Below are positions 55,515-64,000 of a stretch of DNA of 64,000 nt, piece after piece. Origin of the DNA: Izhakiella australiensis (GTDB taxonomy: Bacteria; Pseudomonadota; Gammaproteobacteria; Enterobacterales; Enterobacteriaceae). Every line of letters starts with the position of its first letter. The first letter of the stretch is position 1. The translations under genes and the position numbers were made by a program. Where the stretch lies: NCBI RefSeq assembly GCF_002006995.1, contig NZ_MRUL01000003.1, forward strand, positions 310,001 to 374,000, in the 5' to 3' direction. Under the pieces are notes generated by a model that was not told the origin of the DNA, made no database searches, and saw nothing but the letters and a program-made list of their open reading frames with translations.

Positions 55515-56221
55515 CGTAACAAACGTTCGAATAAGCGGTCGGTAACTATCGCCAGCAGCGCCACCAGCAGCGCCCCCTGAATAACATAAGCGGTATTGAA
55601 ACCGCTCAGGCCGATAATAACCGGTGAACCGAGGGTTTTTGCTCCCACCGTCGAAGCAATCGCCGCCGTGCCGATATTAATAATCACCGACGTGCGTATG
55701 CCGGCGACAATCACCGGCATCGCCAGCGGTAATTCTACTTTCCATAGCCGCTGCCGGGCGCTCATTCCTACCCCTTCAGCAATTTCCCGCGCGCTGGCCG
55801 GCACCGCGTCCAGCCCCGCCAGGGTACCTTGCAAAATCGGCAACAAGCCGTATAACAGCAGCGCAATAATCGCCGGCTCAGCGCCAAACCCAATCACCGG
55901 AACCGCAATCGCCAGCACTGCGACCGGCGGAAAAGTTTGCCCGGCGGCGACTAGCGTTTCCACCAGCGAGCGGAATTCGCGCCCGGCATGGCGGGTAACC
56001 AACACCCCCGCGCCCACGCCAATAATCACCGACAGCAGGCTGGAAAAACCCACCAGGGAAATATGGGCCAACGCCAGCTGCACAAAGCTGTCCTGTTGAT
56101 AAAGCGGCCGCTCCAGCTGTGGAAACCAGGCGGCGAACAGTGGCTTGCTCCAGGGCATTGCCACCAGTAGCGCTACAAACAGCACTATCAGCCAGAGAAG
56201 CGGATCAGCCAGTCGTCGCAT
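55502..56221 (-). CDS. yehW: YehW, osmoprotectant-type ABC importer permease
   Basis: This 239-residue inner-membrane permease of the OpuCB/ProW type has about six segments. The EAA loop appears as [30 protein letters not shown] near residues 155-184. GGAGG lies 7 bases before the ATG at 56221, which is inside the end of yehX (17-base overlap). It is the last gene of the osmF-yehY-yehX-yehW operon. In E. coli the system imports glycine betaine with low affinity and is RpoS-controlled. Confidence 0.92.
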   Translation of the reverse strand: MRRLADPLLWLIVLFVALLVAMPWSKPLFAAWFPQLERPLYQQDSFVQLALAHISLVGFSSLLSVIIGVGAGVLVTRHAGREFRSLVETLVAAGQTFPPVAVLAIAVPVIGFGAEPAIIALLLYGLLPILQGTLAGLDAVPASAREIAEGVGMSARQRLWKVELPLAMPVIVAGIRTSVIINIGTAAIASTVGAKTLGSPVIIGLSGFNTAYVIQGALLVALLAIVTDRLFERLLRYLA

Positions 56222-57155
56222 TGCTTGCCCTCCGCTGACGCAGCAAATCGCTGAACCACAGCACACCCAGCGGTTTTCCCTGCTCATCCACAACCGGTAA
56301 TTTTTCCTGCTGGCGGCTGATAAACTGTGAAAGCGCTTCGCGCAGGGTCATGGTTGCCGGAATGGTTTCACCTTCCAGCCATTCGCCGCGCCTTGCCATA
56401 TTGCCCGCCTGCCCCAGGGAAAGTAGCCGTACGCCAAGTTCGTTGCGACCAAAGAAGTCGCGGACAAAGTCGCTGGCGGGCTGCGTCAACATTTCCAGCG
56501 GCGTTCCCTGCTGCATCACCTTGCCACCGTCCATCAACACAATTTTATCGGCCAGAAACAGGGCTTCGTCGATATCATGGGTCACCAGTACGATGGTGCG
56601 CCCGGAGAGCTGATGAATGCGCAGCATCTCCTGCTGTAGCGCGGTGCGGGTGACAGGATCGAGCGCGCCGAAGGGTTCATCCATCAACAAGACTTCCGGA
56701 TCGGCAGCCAGCGCCCTGGCGACGCCGACCCGCTGCTGCTGGCCGCCGGATAGCTGATGCGGACGGCGCTGACGAAAGCTGTCATCCAGACCGAGCAGCG
56801 CCAGCAGCTCGCTAACGCGGCTTGCTATTTGCGCCTTCGACCAGCCGAGCAGTTCCGGCACCGTGGCGATATTCTTTTCAACCGACCAGTGCGGAAACAG
56901 GCCAATGCTCTGAATGGCATAGCCCATACGTCGGCGCAGCGCTTTAATGTCCAGCGCGCGGATCTCTTCATCAGCAAAGGTGATGCTGCCCTCATCATGC
57001 TCGACCAGACGATTAATCATTTTCAGGGTGGTCGATTTACCTGAGCCTGAAGTGCCAATCAGCACGGTGAAATCGCCGCGTCCAATATGCAGCGTCAAAT
57101 CACTGACCGCCGCGTTGCCATGATAATATTTACTGACCTGATTAAACTGAATCAT
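56205..57155 (-). CDS. yehX: YehX, osmoprotectant-type importer ATPase
   Basis: This 316-residue ATPase belongs to the OpuCA class. It has Walker [10 protein letters not shown] near residue 34, signature [20 protein letters not shown], Walker [13 protein letters not shown] and switch histidine [10 protein letters not shown]-terminal extension (about 240-316) is a CBS-type region as in OpuA/OpuC, where it can sense ionic strength. It overlaps yehY by 4 bases (ATGA). Confidence 0.92.
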   Translation of the reverse strand: MIQFNQVSKYYHGNAAVSDLTLHIGRGDFTVLIGTSGSGKSTTLKMINRLVEHDEGSITFADEEIRALDIKALRRRMGYAIQSIGLFPHWSVEKNIATVPELLGWSKAQIASRVSELLALLGLDDSFRQRRPHQLSGGQQQRVGVARALAADPEVLLMDEPFGALDPVTRTALQQEMLRIHQLSGRTIVLVTHDIDEALFLADKIVLMDGGKVMQQGTPLEMLTQPASDFVRDFFGRNELGVRLLSLGQAGNMARRGEWLEGETIPATMTLREALSQFISRQQEKLPVVDEQGKPLGVLWFSDLLRQRRASNATTG

Positions 57156-58315
57156 CCGCGTTCACGCTCCATCAGTGAAAGGGTGAATTTAAAAAGCGTA
57201 TCAACGATTACCGCCAGCGCGATAACCGGGATGACGCCCAATAGCACCAGCTCCAGCGCGCTGCTGAGCAACCCCTGAAAGATGATGGAGCCAAAACCGC
57301 CCGCGCCGATCAGCGCGGCGATGGTTGCCATACCGACGGTCTGCACCGCCACCACCCGCAGCCCGGTAAGCAGCACCGGCAGCGCCAGCGGCACCTCCAC
57401 CTGCAGAAAAATCTGCCGGCGGGTCATTCCCATGCCGCGCGCGCTCTCCAGCACCTCTCGCGGCACCTGTTGCAAACCGGCGACCACGCTGCGCACCAGC
57501 GGCAGCAGCGCATATAACACTAAGGCAATCAGCGCCGGCGCCAGGCCAATACCGTTAATGCCGATGCGCGCCAGCGCCGGAAACGCTTTCGCCACCCCGG
57601 CCAGCGGCGCCATCAGCAGACCAAACAACGCCACGGAAGGCACGGTCTGAATAATATTTAACAGCGCAAATACCCCCGACTGACGGCGACCGTGACGATA
57701 GCACCAAAGTCCGAGCGGCACGCCGATGATCAGCGCCGGGAAAAGCGTACCCAACAGCAGCTGCAAATGACGTAACAGCGCAGCATCAAACACCTCACGG
57801 CGGTTGGCGTACTCGCGCAACAGCGCCAGGTTATCAAGCTGACCGCTGAGTAATATCAGCACCAGCAGCAGCCATATCTGCGCATTGCCCAGGGTGCGCC
57901 AGAATACGTTGGGCGTCAGGCGCGACAACGCATCGGCCGCCACCAACAGCATCAGCGCCGCCAGTGACCACAGGCCGCTGCCAAATGAGGTTCGGGCCAG
58001 CGTACTGCTGCTTTGCGCCGCCAACAGCGTCGCTTCACGTCCGCTAAGGGCGATCAGGCCGAGAAACAGCAATTCACTGGCGAGCAGCGCCATTATCAGC
58101 CGCCAGCGGCTGACCGGCAGAAACACGCAAGCCAGTAATAGCGCCAGCGGCAGCATACCCAGCCAGTCAACGCCGTGCAGGCTTTGTGCCAGCATTATCG
58201 GTTGACCGGAGACCAGTCGGTTAGGCGCAAAGGAGATAAAAGGGAGAAACAGAGCGGACAGCACGCTAAGAACAAGTAGCGTAAGCAGCACGCGTTGGTG
58301 AATAAGCTTTGGCAA
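57152..58315 (-). CDS. yehY: YehY, osmoprotectant-type importer permease
   Basis: This permease has 387 residues, longer than YehW because of an N-terminal block of membrane segments (about 1-185) ahead of the usual permease core. The EAA loop VLESARGMGMTRRQIFLQVEVPLALPVLL is near residues 280-308. The likely start is a TTG at 58315 with GGGGA upstream; no ATG lies near the start of homology. Conserved pieces are FISFAPNRLVSG and LNIIQTVPSVALFGLLMAPLAG. It lies between osmF and yehX. Confidence 0.9.
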   Translation of the reverse strand: MPKLIHQRVLLTLLVLSVLSALFLPFISFAPNRLVSGQPIMLAQSLHGVDWLGMLPLALLLACVFLPVSRWRLIMALLASELLFLGLIALSGREATLLAAQSSSTLARTSFGSGLWSLAALMLLVAADALSRLTPNVFWRTLGNAQIWLLLVLILLSGQLDNLALLREYANRREVFDAALLRHLQLLLGTLFPALIIGVPLGLWCYRHGRRQSGVFALLNIIQTVPSVALFGLLMAPLAGVAKAFPALARIGINGIGLAPALIALVLYALLPLVRSVVAGLQQVPREVLESARGMGMTRRQIFLQVEVPLALPVLLTGLRVVAVQTVGMATIAALIGAGGFGSIIFQGLLSSALELVLLGVIPVIALAVIVDTLFKFTLSLMERERG

Positions 58316-58370
58316 AATGTCCCCGGTATAAAGGGCAGCGAACCGGCGGGTTCGCTGCTCACATGTCAGG

Positions 58371-59291
58371 CTAGATTAGTTTTTTCTGCTGCAAATAATC
58401 CGCAGCTACTTTCTTCGCATCCTGCCCTTCAACGGCAATTTTGGCATTCAGCTGCTGCAGCGTTTTCTCATCAAGCGAAGCAAATACCGGCTTCAGCCAG
58501 TCGCCAATCTGCGGGTACTCTTTTAGCACCGCTTCGCGGATAACCGGAGCTGGCGCGTAAATCGGCTGCACGCCTTTAGGGTCGCTCAGCGTTTGCAAAC
58601 CAAGGGCTGCCACCGGACCGTCGGTGCCGTAAGCCATCGCCGCATTCACCCCGGAAGTTTGCTGAGCCGCCGCTTTGATCGTCACGGCGGTATCCCCGCC
58701 GGCCAGCGACAGCAGCTGATTCTGCTGCAGTTTAAAACCGTAGGCCTTCTGGAAAGCCGGCAGCGCATCAGCGCGCTCAATAAATTCAGCGGAAGCCGCC
58801 AGCTTAAAATCGCCGCCTTTTTGCAGATACTGGCTAAGGTCGCTCAGCGAGGTCAGTTTGTTTTTCTGCGCCAGGTCACCGCGCACCGCGATAGTCCAGG
58901 TATTGTTGGCGGAAGAAGGAGCCAGCCAGATAAGATGATTTTTTTCAGCATCCAGCTTCTTCACTTTGTTATAGCCTTCGCTGGCGTTGCGCCAGGCGGG
59001 GTCTTTCTCATCGTTAAAGAAGAAAGCGCCGTTGCCGGTATATTCAGGATAGATATCCAGCTCCCCAGCCAGAATGGCGCCGCGCACGACCTGCGTGGTG
59101 CCAAGCTGCACCTTGTTGACCGTTTTGACGCCGTGCTTATTCAGCACCTGCAAAATAATATTGCCTAATAGTGAACCTTCGGTATCAATTTTGGAGCCAA
59201 CCTTGACCGGATCGGCCGCCTGCGCGCTGGCGGTTACCGCCAGCATTGATGCCAGAAACAGCGCGCTGCGACGCAAAATTTTGCAAGCCAT
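58371..59291 (-). CDS. osmF: OsmF (YehZ), periplasmic osmoprotectant-binding protein
   Basis: OsmF is a 306-residue binding protein of the OpuAC/ProX-like family. A signal peptide ending in ASAQA precedes ADPVKVGSKIDTEGSLLGNI. LDIYPEYTGNGAFFF, FIERADALPAF and the QQTSGVNAAMAYGTDGP segment match E. coli OsmF closely. It is the first gene of the yeh operon and is probably stress-induced, though no promoter box is clear. The ATG lies very close to an AAGG, so initiation may be weak. Confidence 0.93.
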   Translation of the reverse strand: MACKILRRSALFLASMLAVTASAQAADPVKVGSKIDTEGSLLGNIILQVLNKHGVKTVNKVQLGTTQVVRGAILAGELDIYPEYTGNGAFFFNDEKDPAWRNASEGYNKVKKLDAEKNHLIWLAPSSANNTWTIAVRGDLAQKNKLTSLSDLSQYLQKGGDFKLAASAEFIERADALPAFQKAYGFKLQQNQLLSLAGGDTAVTIKAAAQQTSGVNAAMAYGTDGPVAALGLQTLSDPKGVQPIYAPAPVIREAVLKEYPQIGDWLKPVFASLDEKTLQQLNAKIAVEGQDAKKVAADYLQQKKLI

Positions 59292-59526
59292 GCCTTGTGT
59301 CCTTATTCCATATCGATAATCAAGTTATAAGCGTAGCTGAAATTGCCGCTCCGTCTTGTTTCATGCTGCGGAAGTTTGCATTGACGCCGCTGCGCTTACA
59401 ATCTGACACGGGCAACGGAGCAGACCAATATTATTGCGCACTAACTTATAACCAGCAGGCATTTAACACTCAGCCCGCAACCGGTATGCTCTTTGCTCCA
59501 TTTATAATCATAAAGCAAACCACAAC

Positions 59527-60999
59527 ATGTCCGATCTCACATCTGCAGCGCACGTTGCGCTGGCCGGCGAAACGCCAACGGGGAAACCAGTATTCATACA
59601 CAAGGCGAGCGACGTAGCTCAGCTGGTCAATAACAGCGACCACGCGCGCAACAATGCGCGCATCGTGATGGCGATAGCGCTGGGCGGCGTGTTCCTTGAC
59701 GCCTACGATCTCGGCGCGCTGGCGTTTGGCATCAAAGACGTGGCGCGTGAATTTAGTCTTACGCCAACCTGGACCGGGATCGTCGCCTCGGCGATTACCT
59801 TTGGCGCCATTGTCGGTGCGGCGGTTGGCGGCTATCTGACTGACAAAATCGGCCGCTACCGGGTATTTATGGCCGATATGTTTTTCTTCGTTATCGCCGC
59901 GCTGGCCTGCGCCTTTGCCCCCAACGAATATGTACTGGCCGGCGCACGCTTCGTCATGGGTCTCGGCGTCGGCATCGACTTGCCGGTCGCGATGGCCTTT
60001 CTGGCCGAATTTTCGCGGCTGCGCGGGCGGGGAAACAAAGCCGCCAGCATCTCGCTCTGGTGTCCGACCTGGTACGCCGCGATATCCATCTCCTACCTGC
60101 TGGTGCTGCTGCTTTACGCCGTGCTGCCGGAAAGTCATACCGACTGGCTATGGCGGCTGATTTTAGGTTTTGGCGCCGTCCCGGCAATCGTTATCATCGC
60201 CATCCGCAGCCGCTATATGAGCGAATCGCCAGTATGGGCGGCGAATCAGGGTAATCTTGAAGGCGCGGCGCAGATTTTACAGCACTCCTGGGGCATTAAC
60301 GCCCAGGTTGCTGATGATGCCGATCGCCAACCGGCCCGGCGGGGACGTCGCGCCGGCTGGGGCAACTACGGCGCGCTGCTGAAAGGGGTTTACCTCAGGC
60401 GCACCCTACTGGCAACGGTGATCGCCGTCGCCTCCTCCTTTGCTTATAACGCCGTCGCCTTTGGCCTGCCGGTGATTATCTCCAGCTTTCTTGCTCAGTC
60501 GCTGCTGACCACCATTCTGGTTTCGCTGGCGCTCAACCTGCTGTTTGCTTTCACCGGCGGCCTGCTGGCGGTGCGCTTCGTCCCCCGCTTCGGCGCCTGG
60601 AAAATGACGACGCTCGGCTACGTGTTTCAGTTTATTGCCCTGCTGGGTCTGGCGTTAACCGGACGCCCTGATAACGTTACCCAGGCCGGTCTGGCCATTG
60701 CGATGCTGGCGCTGTTTTTGCTGGGACAGGGATTCGGCCCCGGATCGCACAGCATGACTTTCGCTTCGCTAAGCTATCCAACGTCACTGCGCGGCGTTGG
60801 CGTCGGCTTTAACCAGACGCTGATGCGCGCCAGTTCCACCGTATCGCTGTTCCTGTTTCCCCTGCTGTCAGCCTCGCTGGATACCAACGTTTTCTGGGTT
60901 ATCGGCCTGGCGCCGCTGGCCGGGCTGATTGCGCTGCTGCTCATTCGCTGGGAGCCGTCCGGCTACGATATCGACGCGGAGGATTTCGCGGATAAATAA
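59527..60999 (+). CDS. MFS metabolite transporter
   Basis: This 490-residue major facilitator has 12 segments and a long soluble N-terminus (about 45 residues). Features are ALGGVFLDAYDLGALAFGI in segment 1, YLTDKIGRYRVFM after segment 2, and GVGIDLPVAMAFLAEF in segment 4, in the position of the family's RxGxG-type region. It resembles the aromatic/shikimate-type and YgcS-like symporters. The substrate is unknown. No good ribosome site precedes the ATG. A clear terminator follows the stop codon and overlaps the end of idi. Confidence 0.82.
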   Translation: MSDLTSAAHVALAGETPTGKPVFIHKASDVAQLVNNSDHARNNARIVMAIALGGVFLDAYDLGALAFGIKDVAREFSLTPTWTGIVASAITFGAIVGAAVGGYLTDKIGRYRVFMADMFFFVIAALACAFAPNEYVLAGARFVMGLGVGIDLPVAMAFLAEFSRLRGRGNKAASISLWCPTWYAAISISYLLVLLLYAVLPESHTDWLWRLILGFGAVPAIVIIAIRSRYMSESPVWAANQGNLEGAAQILQHSWGINAQVADDADRQPARRGRRAGWGNYGALLKGVYLRRTLLATVIAVASSFAYNAVAFGLPVIISSFLAQSLLTTILVSLALNLLFAFTGGLLAVRFVPRFGAWKMTTLGYVFQFIALLGLALTGRPDNVTQAGLAIAMLALFLLGQGFGPGSHSMTFASLSYPTSLRGVGVGFNQTLMRASSTVSLFLFPLLSASLDTNVFWVIGLAPLAGLIALLLIRWEPSGYDIDAEDFADK

Positions 61000-61004
61000 T
61001 GCAT

Positions 61005-61030
61005 AACGGCGCTTAATCGCGCCGTTTTTT
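61005..61030 (+). terminator. Terminator of the MFS gene
   Basis: AACGGCGC (61005-61012) pairs with GCGCCGTT (61019-61026) and is followed by T. It covers the idi stop codon on the other strand. Confidence 0.88.
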
Positions 61031-61574
61031 ATACCGTCGCAGCATTGCCAGCCAAAAAGGCCGCTGCCTGCGCCGGGATGCGCGGAAAGGTATGTAAAAA
61101 CCACGGGGTAAACTGCCGGGGATTTTTCGCTATATCATCGGCAATGTCCGCCAGCGCGGCATAGCGCCAGCCATCGGCCTCCTGCGGATTCAGACACGGC
61201 AGCCGATCGCTGCAGGCAAAGAATACGTGACCATATTCATGCTCGCTCATGCCGTTGCCGAGCGCCAGGTTATAGTACAGCTCGAACACCGGCGTAAGCT
61301 GGGCACGTAGCCCCATTTCCTCATACAGACGTCGCTGCGCAGCATCCGCTGTAGCTTCCTGCGGCAGCGGATGACCGCAGGTGGTATTGCTCCACAGGCC
61401 GGCACAGTGATATTTGTCGCTGGCGCGCCGTTGCAGCATCAGCTCACCGCGAGAATTAAACACATAAACACTGATCGCCCGATGTAATATCCCCTGGGTA
61501 TGGGCTGCAAGCTTTTCCATTTTACCCAGCGGACGATCGGCAGCATCGACCAGGATAACCTCAATTTCGGACAT
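61029..61574 (-). CDS. idi: Idi, isopentenyl-diphosphate delta-isomerase (type I)
   Basis: Idi is a 181-residue Nudix-fold isomerase that interconverts IPP and DMAPP for isoprenoid synthesis. The catalytic cysteine is in GLWSNTTCGHPLP near residue 66 and the catalytic glutamate in SEHEYGHVFF near 115, followed by the metal-binding Nudix-like EEMG region. AAGGAG lies 5 bases before the ATG at 61574. It stands alone between an MFS gene and a chemoreceptor and is not part of a carotenoid cluster, although Pantoea relatives often carry an extra idi in such clusters. Confidence 0.94.
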   Translation of the reverse strand: MSEIEVILVDAADRPLGKMEKLAAHTQGILHRAISVYVFNSRGELMLQRRASDKYHCAGLWSNTTCGHPLPQEATADAAQRRLYEEMGLRAQLTPVFELYYNLALGNGMSEHEYGHVFFACSDRLPCLNPQEADGWRYAALADIADDIAKNPRQFTPWFLHTFPRIPAQAAAFLAGNAATV

Positions 61575-61785
61575 GAAAACTCCTTCAGATGACCCCCGAT
61601 TATTACATGATGTACCCAGTGATACTGAGTGGAAATAGCGAAGCCGCCGCCGGTTCGGCGCGCAGCTAATCGGGTTGCAGCAGCATAATGCTGTCAGCGG
61701 GTCGGTTTCACGCATAAACAGAGTGTAGACAAAGCGTCCGTGACGCTTCCAGGTGAATTTTGTGAGCGTTTGTACTTGCAGGAAA

Positions 61786-61809
61786 GGGGGGGCGCCAGAG
61801 GCGCCCCCG
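61786..61809 (-). terminator. Terminator of the chemoreceptor gene
   Basis: A GC-only stem (GGGGGCGCC/GGCGCCCCC) with a 3-base loop lies just beyond the stop. Only a short T run follows on the minus strand. Confidence 0.65.
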
Positions 61810-61816
61810 AACGGAA

Positions 61817-63712
61817 TTACAGTTTAAAACGGCTGACAACCTGCTCCAGTTGCACGGTCTGATCTTCCATTGACTGCGCCGCAGCGGAAACCTGCTCCAC
61901 CAGCGAGGCGTTCTGCTGCGTGGTGCCGTCGAGCTGATTAATCGCGGTATTAATCTGATCGATCCCCATGCTTTGTTCACGGCTGGCGGACATAATCTCA
62001 GACATCAGCGTCGTTACGCTGGCTACGCCCTGCATCAGCTCATCCATGGTCGTGCCAGCCTGGTGCACCAGATCGCTGCCGCGATCGATATTGGTTACCG
62101 ACTCTTCAATCAGCTTTTTAATTTCACGCGCTGAGTTAGCCGAACGCTGCGCCAGATTACGCACTTCAGAGGCTACCACCGCAAAACCACGCCCCTGTTC
62201 ACCGGCGCGGGCCGCTTCAACCGCCGCGTTCAGCGCCAGGATATTGGTCTGGAAAGCAATGCTGTCAATCACGCTGATAATGTCGACGACTTTACGCGAA
62301 GAGGCATTGATTGCGCCCATCGTGGTCACCACCTGCTGCACAACCTCACTGCCGCGCTCGGCGACGCGTGAAGCATCTCCGGCTAGCTGGTTAGCGTGAG
62401 TGGCGTTATCGGCATTCTGCCGCACGGTGCCGGTAAGCTGCTCCATTGAAGCCGCCGTCTCGACGATTGAAGAGGATTGCTCTTCGGTACGCGAGGAGAG
62501 GTCAAGGTTGCCGCTGGCGATCTGACGCGATGCGGAGGTGATAGCCAGCGCGCTATCGCCGACCTGACGCATCAGCCCCTGCAGGTAAGCGATAAACTGG
62601 TTAAAGCTTTGCGCCACTGCGTTAAACTCCGGGCTGCTGCTGGCCGGCAGACGCTGCGTTAAGTCAGCGCCACCGCTGGACAGCGACTGAATATTGTCGT
62701 TCAGCCCTCTCAGGCTACGCATCAGGGTGCGGATAAAGCCCAGCAGCACCAGCAGCAAAATGATCGCCAGCGGGATTTGCACCATGCCCAGCTTCAACAA
62801 CATGGCATTGGTTTGCTGCGTCAGCAGCGCGGTGGGGACATCACTCACCACGTACCAGGGGCTGCCGGCAATCGGCTGGACAAACAGAGTATGATTGCCT
62901 GCGTCGCCATCGTAAGTGGACTGCATTGCCTGACTACCGACATTGCCTAACAGCTGCCTCAGCGGCGCGGCCATCGGTAGCGCCAGATCGCTCAGGTTCT
63001 GTAATTTTGCCTCGCCGCCAATCAGCGCCGCGTTCCCCACCACTTTACCGTCGGCTTCAACAATCAGAACCGTGCCATGAATAGCATCGCTCATCTGTTT
63101 AACCAGCTGGTTAAAAAAGCCAAGGGTTACGTCGATAGTGGCGACGCCCCACTGGGCGCCATTGCGATAAATAGCCATTGCGCAGTTGGTGCGCGGCTGC
63201 GGGCTGGCAGCATCCTGATAAGCGTTTGCCCAGGCACACTGCCCTTTCGGTGCAGCCATGCCGCCCTTATACCAGGGCTGCTCCCAGTAGTTATCGGCGG
63301 CGGGCTGGTTCCACACGGTATTAACCTGCAGCTGGTTGCTGGCATCACGGGCGAAAAAAGTACTGAACTTGTCGCGAGCGGCGTCACGCTGCCGTGGCAG
63401 AGGCCAAATCCCACCGCCAAAGACGTTGCTGTCATTGTACTGATTAACCAGCGACGGCAGCAGCGTATCGATTTGATCGCTGCTTAATACGCCAACCGCT
63501 TCGGTAATGGTACGCTGCTGGGCCTGTACCCGATTCATCTGCTCGGTAATCGCCCCGGACAGTTGGTCAATCTGTAAACGGACTAACCGCCCTTCGTTAT
63601 CGGTGAGTTGCGGGGCAACCATCATTTTTATGGCCACGACGGTAACGGCCAGCAGCACAATGAAAAAGCCGACGATCATGACAGTAAATCGGCCCTGGGT
63701 TGTTTTAAACAT
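61817..63712 (-). CDS. Methyl-accepting chemotaxis protein with periplasmic Cache domain
   Basis: This 631-residue transmembrane chemoreceptor has membrane segments at about 10-31 and 303-325. The large periplasmic sensor (about 35-300) contains the Cache-type [10 protein letters not shown] and [17 protein letters not shown] linker (about 325-380) is followed by a signalling hairpin whose tip reads [35 protein letters not shown]. The C-terminus ends in RFKL with no NWETF-type pentapeptide, so it should need other receptors for efficient adaptation. Cache receptors often bind amino or organic acids; the ligand is unknown. Confidence 0.92.
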   Translation of the reverse strand: MFKTTQGRFTVMIVGFFIVLLAVTVVAIKMMVAPQLTDNEGRLVRLQIDQLSGAITEQMNRVQAQQRTITEAVGVLSSDQIDTLLPSLVNQYNDSNVFGGGIWPLPRQRDAARDKFSTFFARDASNQLQVNTVWNQPAADNYWEQPWYKGGMAAPKGQCAWANAYQDAASPQPRTNCAMAIYRNGAQWGVATIDVTLGFFNQLVKQMSDAIHGTVLIVEADGKVVGNAALIGGEAKLQNLSDLALPMAAPLRQLLGNVGSQAMQSTYDGDAGNHTLFVQPIAGSPWYVVSDVPTALLTQQTNAMLLKLGMVQIPLAIILLLVLLGFIRTLMRSLRGLNDNIQSLSSGGADLTQRLPASSSPEFNAVAQSFNQFIAYLQGLMRQVGDSALAITSASRQIASGNLDLSSRTEEQSSSIVETAASMEQLTGTVRQNADNATHANQLAGDASRVAERGSEVVQQVVTTMGAINASSRKVVDIISVIDSIAFQTNILALNAAVEAARAGEQGRGFAVVASEVRNLAQRSANSAREIKKLIEESVTNIDRGSDLVHQAGTTMDELMQGVASVTTLMSEIMSASREQSMGIDQINTAINQLDGTTQQNASLVEQVSAAAQSMEDQTVQLEQVVSRFKL

Positions 63713-63847
63713 AGACTCACCACGTCGGTCGAAAAGGCATTATTGCCTGATCCGAATTAACGGCAGCGAGTCGCAGATCTTGAGGAGAGAATGCGAATAA
63801 AAAGCGTGAGTCAGGCGTCACATTCAGAACATTTAACTATTTTTCCG

Positions 63848-64000
63848 TTACTGCGAATCGGTTTGCACCACCTGCTGTCGCGGACGGAACACGTGCCCCA
63901 CCTCATATTGCAATAAGCGTGCAATTAATTTCAGCCCGCCATCTTCATCAGCCTGTACAAATTCGCGTTCTGCGGTAGTGACCGGGGTTGCCCACAGCAG
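63848..64000 (-). CDS. Unidentified protein, C-terminal 50 residues only
   Basis: An open frame enters from the right edge and ends at a TAA at 63848. It begins LLWATPVTTAEREFV and ends FRPRQQVVQTDSQ. The LLWxxPVTxAEREF pattern recalls the end of bacterial suppressor-of-fused-like proteins, but this is a weak resemblance and the rest is outside the window. It lies upstream of the chemoreceptor on the same strand, with a 135-base gap. Confidence 0.5.
   Translation of the reverse strand: MLWATPVTTAEREFVQADEDGGLKLIARLLQYEVGHVFRPRQQVVQTDSQ

Noticed and set aside
61029-61574. Carotenoid cluster around idi
   Set aside because: Neighbours are a transporter and a chemoreceptor; no crt genes are in the window.

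Overview
The window is a chromosomal segment of a gamma-proteobacterium of the order Enterobacterales. Most genes are near full-length matches, in E. coli-like groups, to E. coli genes: gsiDCBA-iaaA, moeAB, ybiT, ybiR-mntR-mntS-ompX-rhtA-dps, ybiO-rlmF, ybiB-dinG, mlrA-yohO-yehWXY-osmF and idi. The order of these groups, the losses between them (no glnHPQ between dps and ybiO, no opgE beside ompX) and the inserted catabolic clusters suggest a relative outside Escherichia/Salmonella, for example an Erwiniaceae member such as Pantoea, Mixta or Erwinia. The genus cannot be fixed from this sequence alone. No rRNA, tRNA, insertion sequence, prophage or CRISPR array was seen.

Layout. 0-5.5 kb: glutathione ABC importer (gsi) and isoaspartyl peptidase, on the minus strand. 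5.9-7.9 kb: molybdenum cofactor genes moeAB. 8-14 kb: a catabolic module equivalent to E. coli ygcU/ygcW/yqcE/ygcE/ygcP, made of a flavin oxidase, a short-chain dehydrogenase, an MFS carrier, an FGGY kinase and a GlpP-family RNA antiterminator. Its two divergent transcripts each begin with an almost identical terminator hairpin, so the module looks controlled by antitermination in cis-encoded leaders. 14-17 kb: a diguanylate cyclase and a Tat-exported allantoinase-like deacetylase. 17-21.4 kb: ybiT, a sugar porter and a Crp-like regulator. 21.4-25.7 kb: an EmrAB/OprM-type tripartite efflux operon. 25.8-30.5 kb: manganese and stress genes (ybiR, mntR, a new-looking 29-residue membrane peptide, mntS, ompX, rhtA, dps). 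30.7-34.6 kb: ybiO, rlmF and a flavin reductase.

34.5-48.3 kb holds a complete histidine utilisation locus of the five-enzyme, Pseudomonas-like type (HutH, HutU, HutI, HutF, HutG, with HutD and the repressor HutC). It also includes a polar amino acid ABC importer whose operon ends in a second HutH-like gene from which exactly the catalytic Ala-Ser-Gly triplet is missing. Copies of a TGTATATACA palindrome lie before every hut transcript, including the importer operon, which ties them into one HutC regulon.

48.5-64 kb: an M20 amidohydrolase, ybiB-dinG, an XRE-cupin regulator with two acetyltransferases, mlrA, yohO, the YehWXY-OsmF osmoprotectant-type importer, an MFS carrier, idi, a Cache-domain chemoreceptor and the 3' end of an unidentified gene. 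The strongest leads for new biology are the twin GlpP-type leader attenuators, the triplet-deleted HutH paralogue in the HutC regulon, and the small membrane ORF co-transcribed with mntS behind tandem MntR-like boxes.
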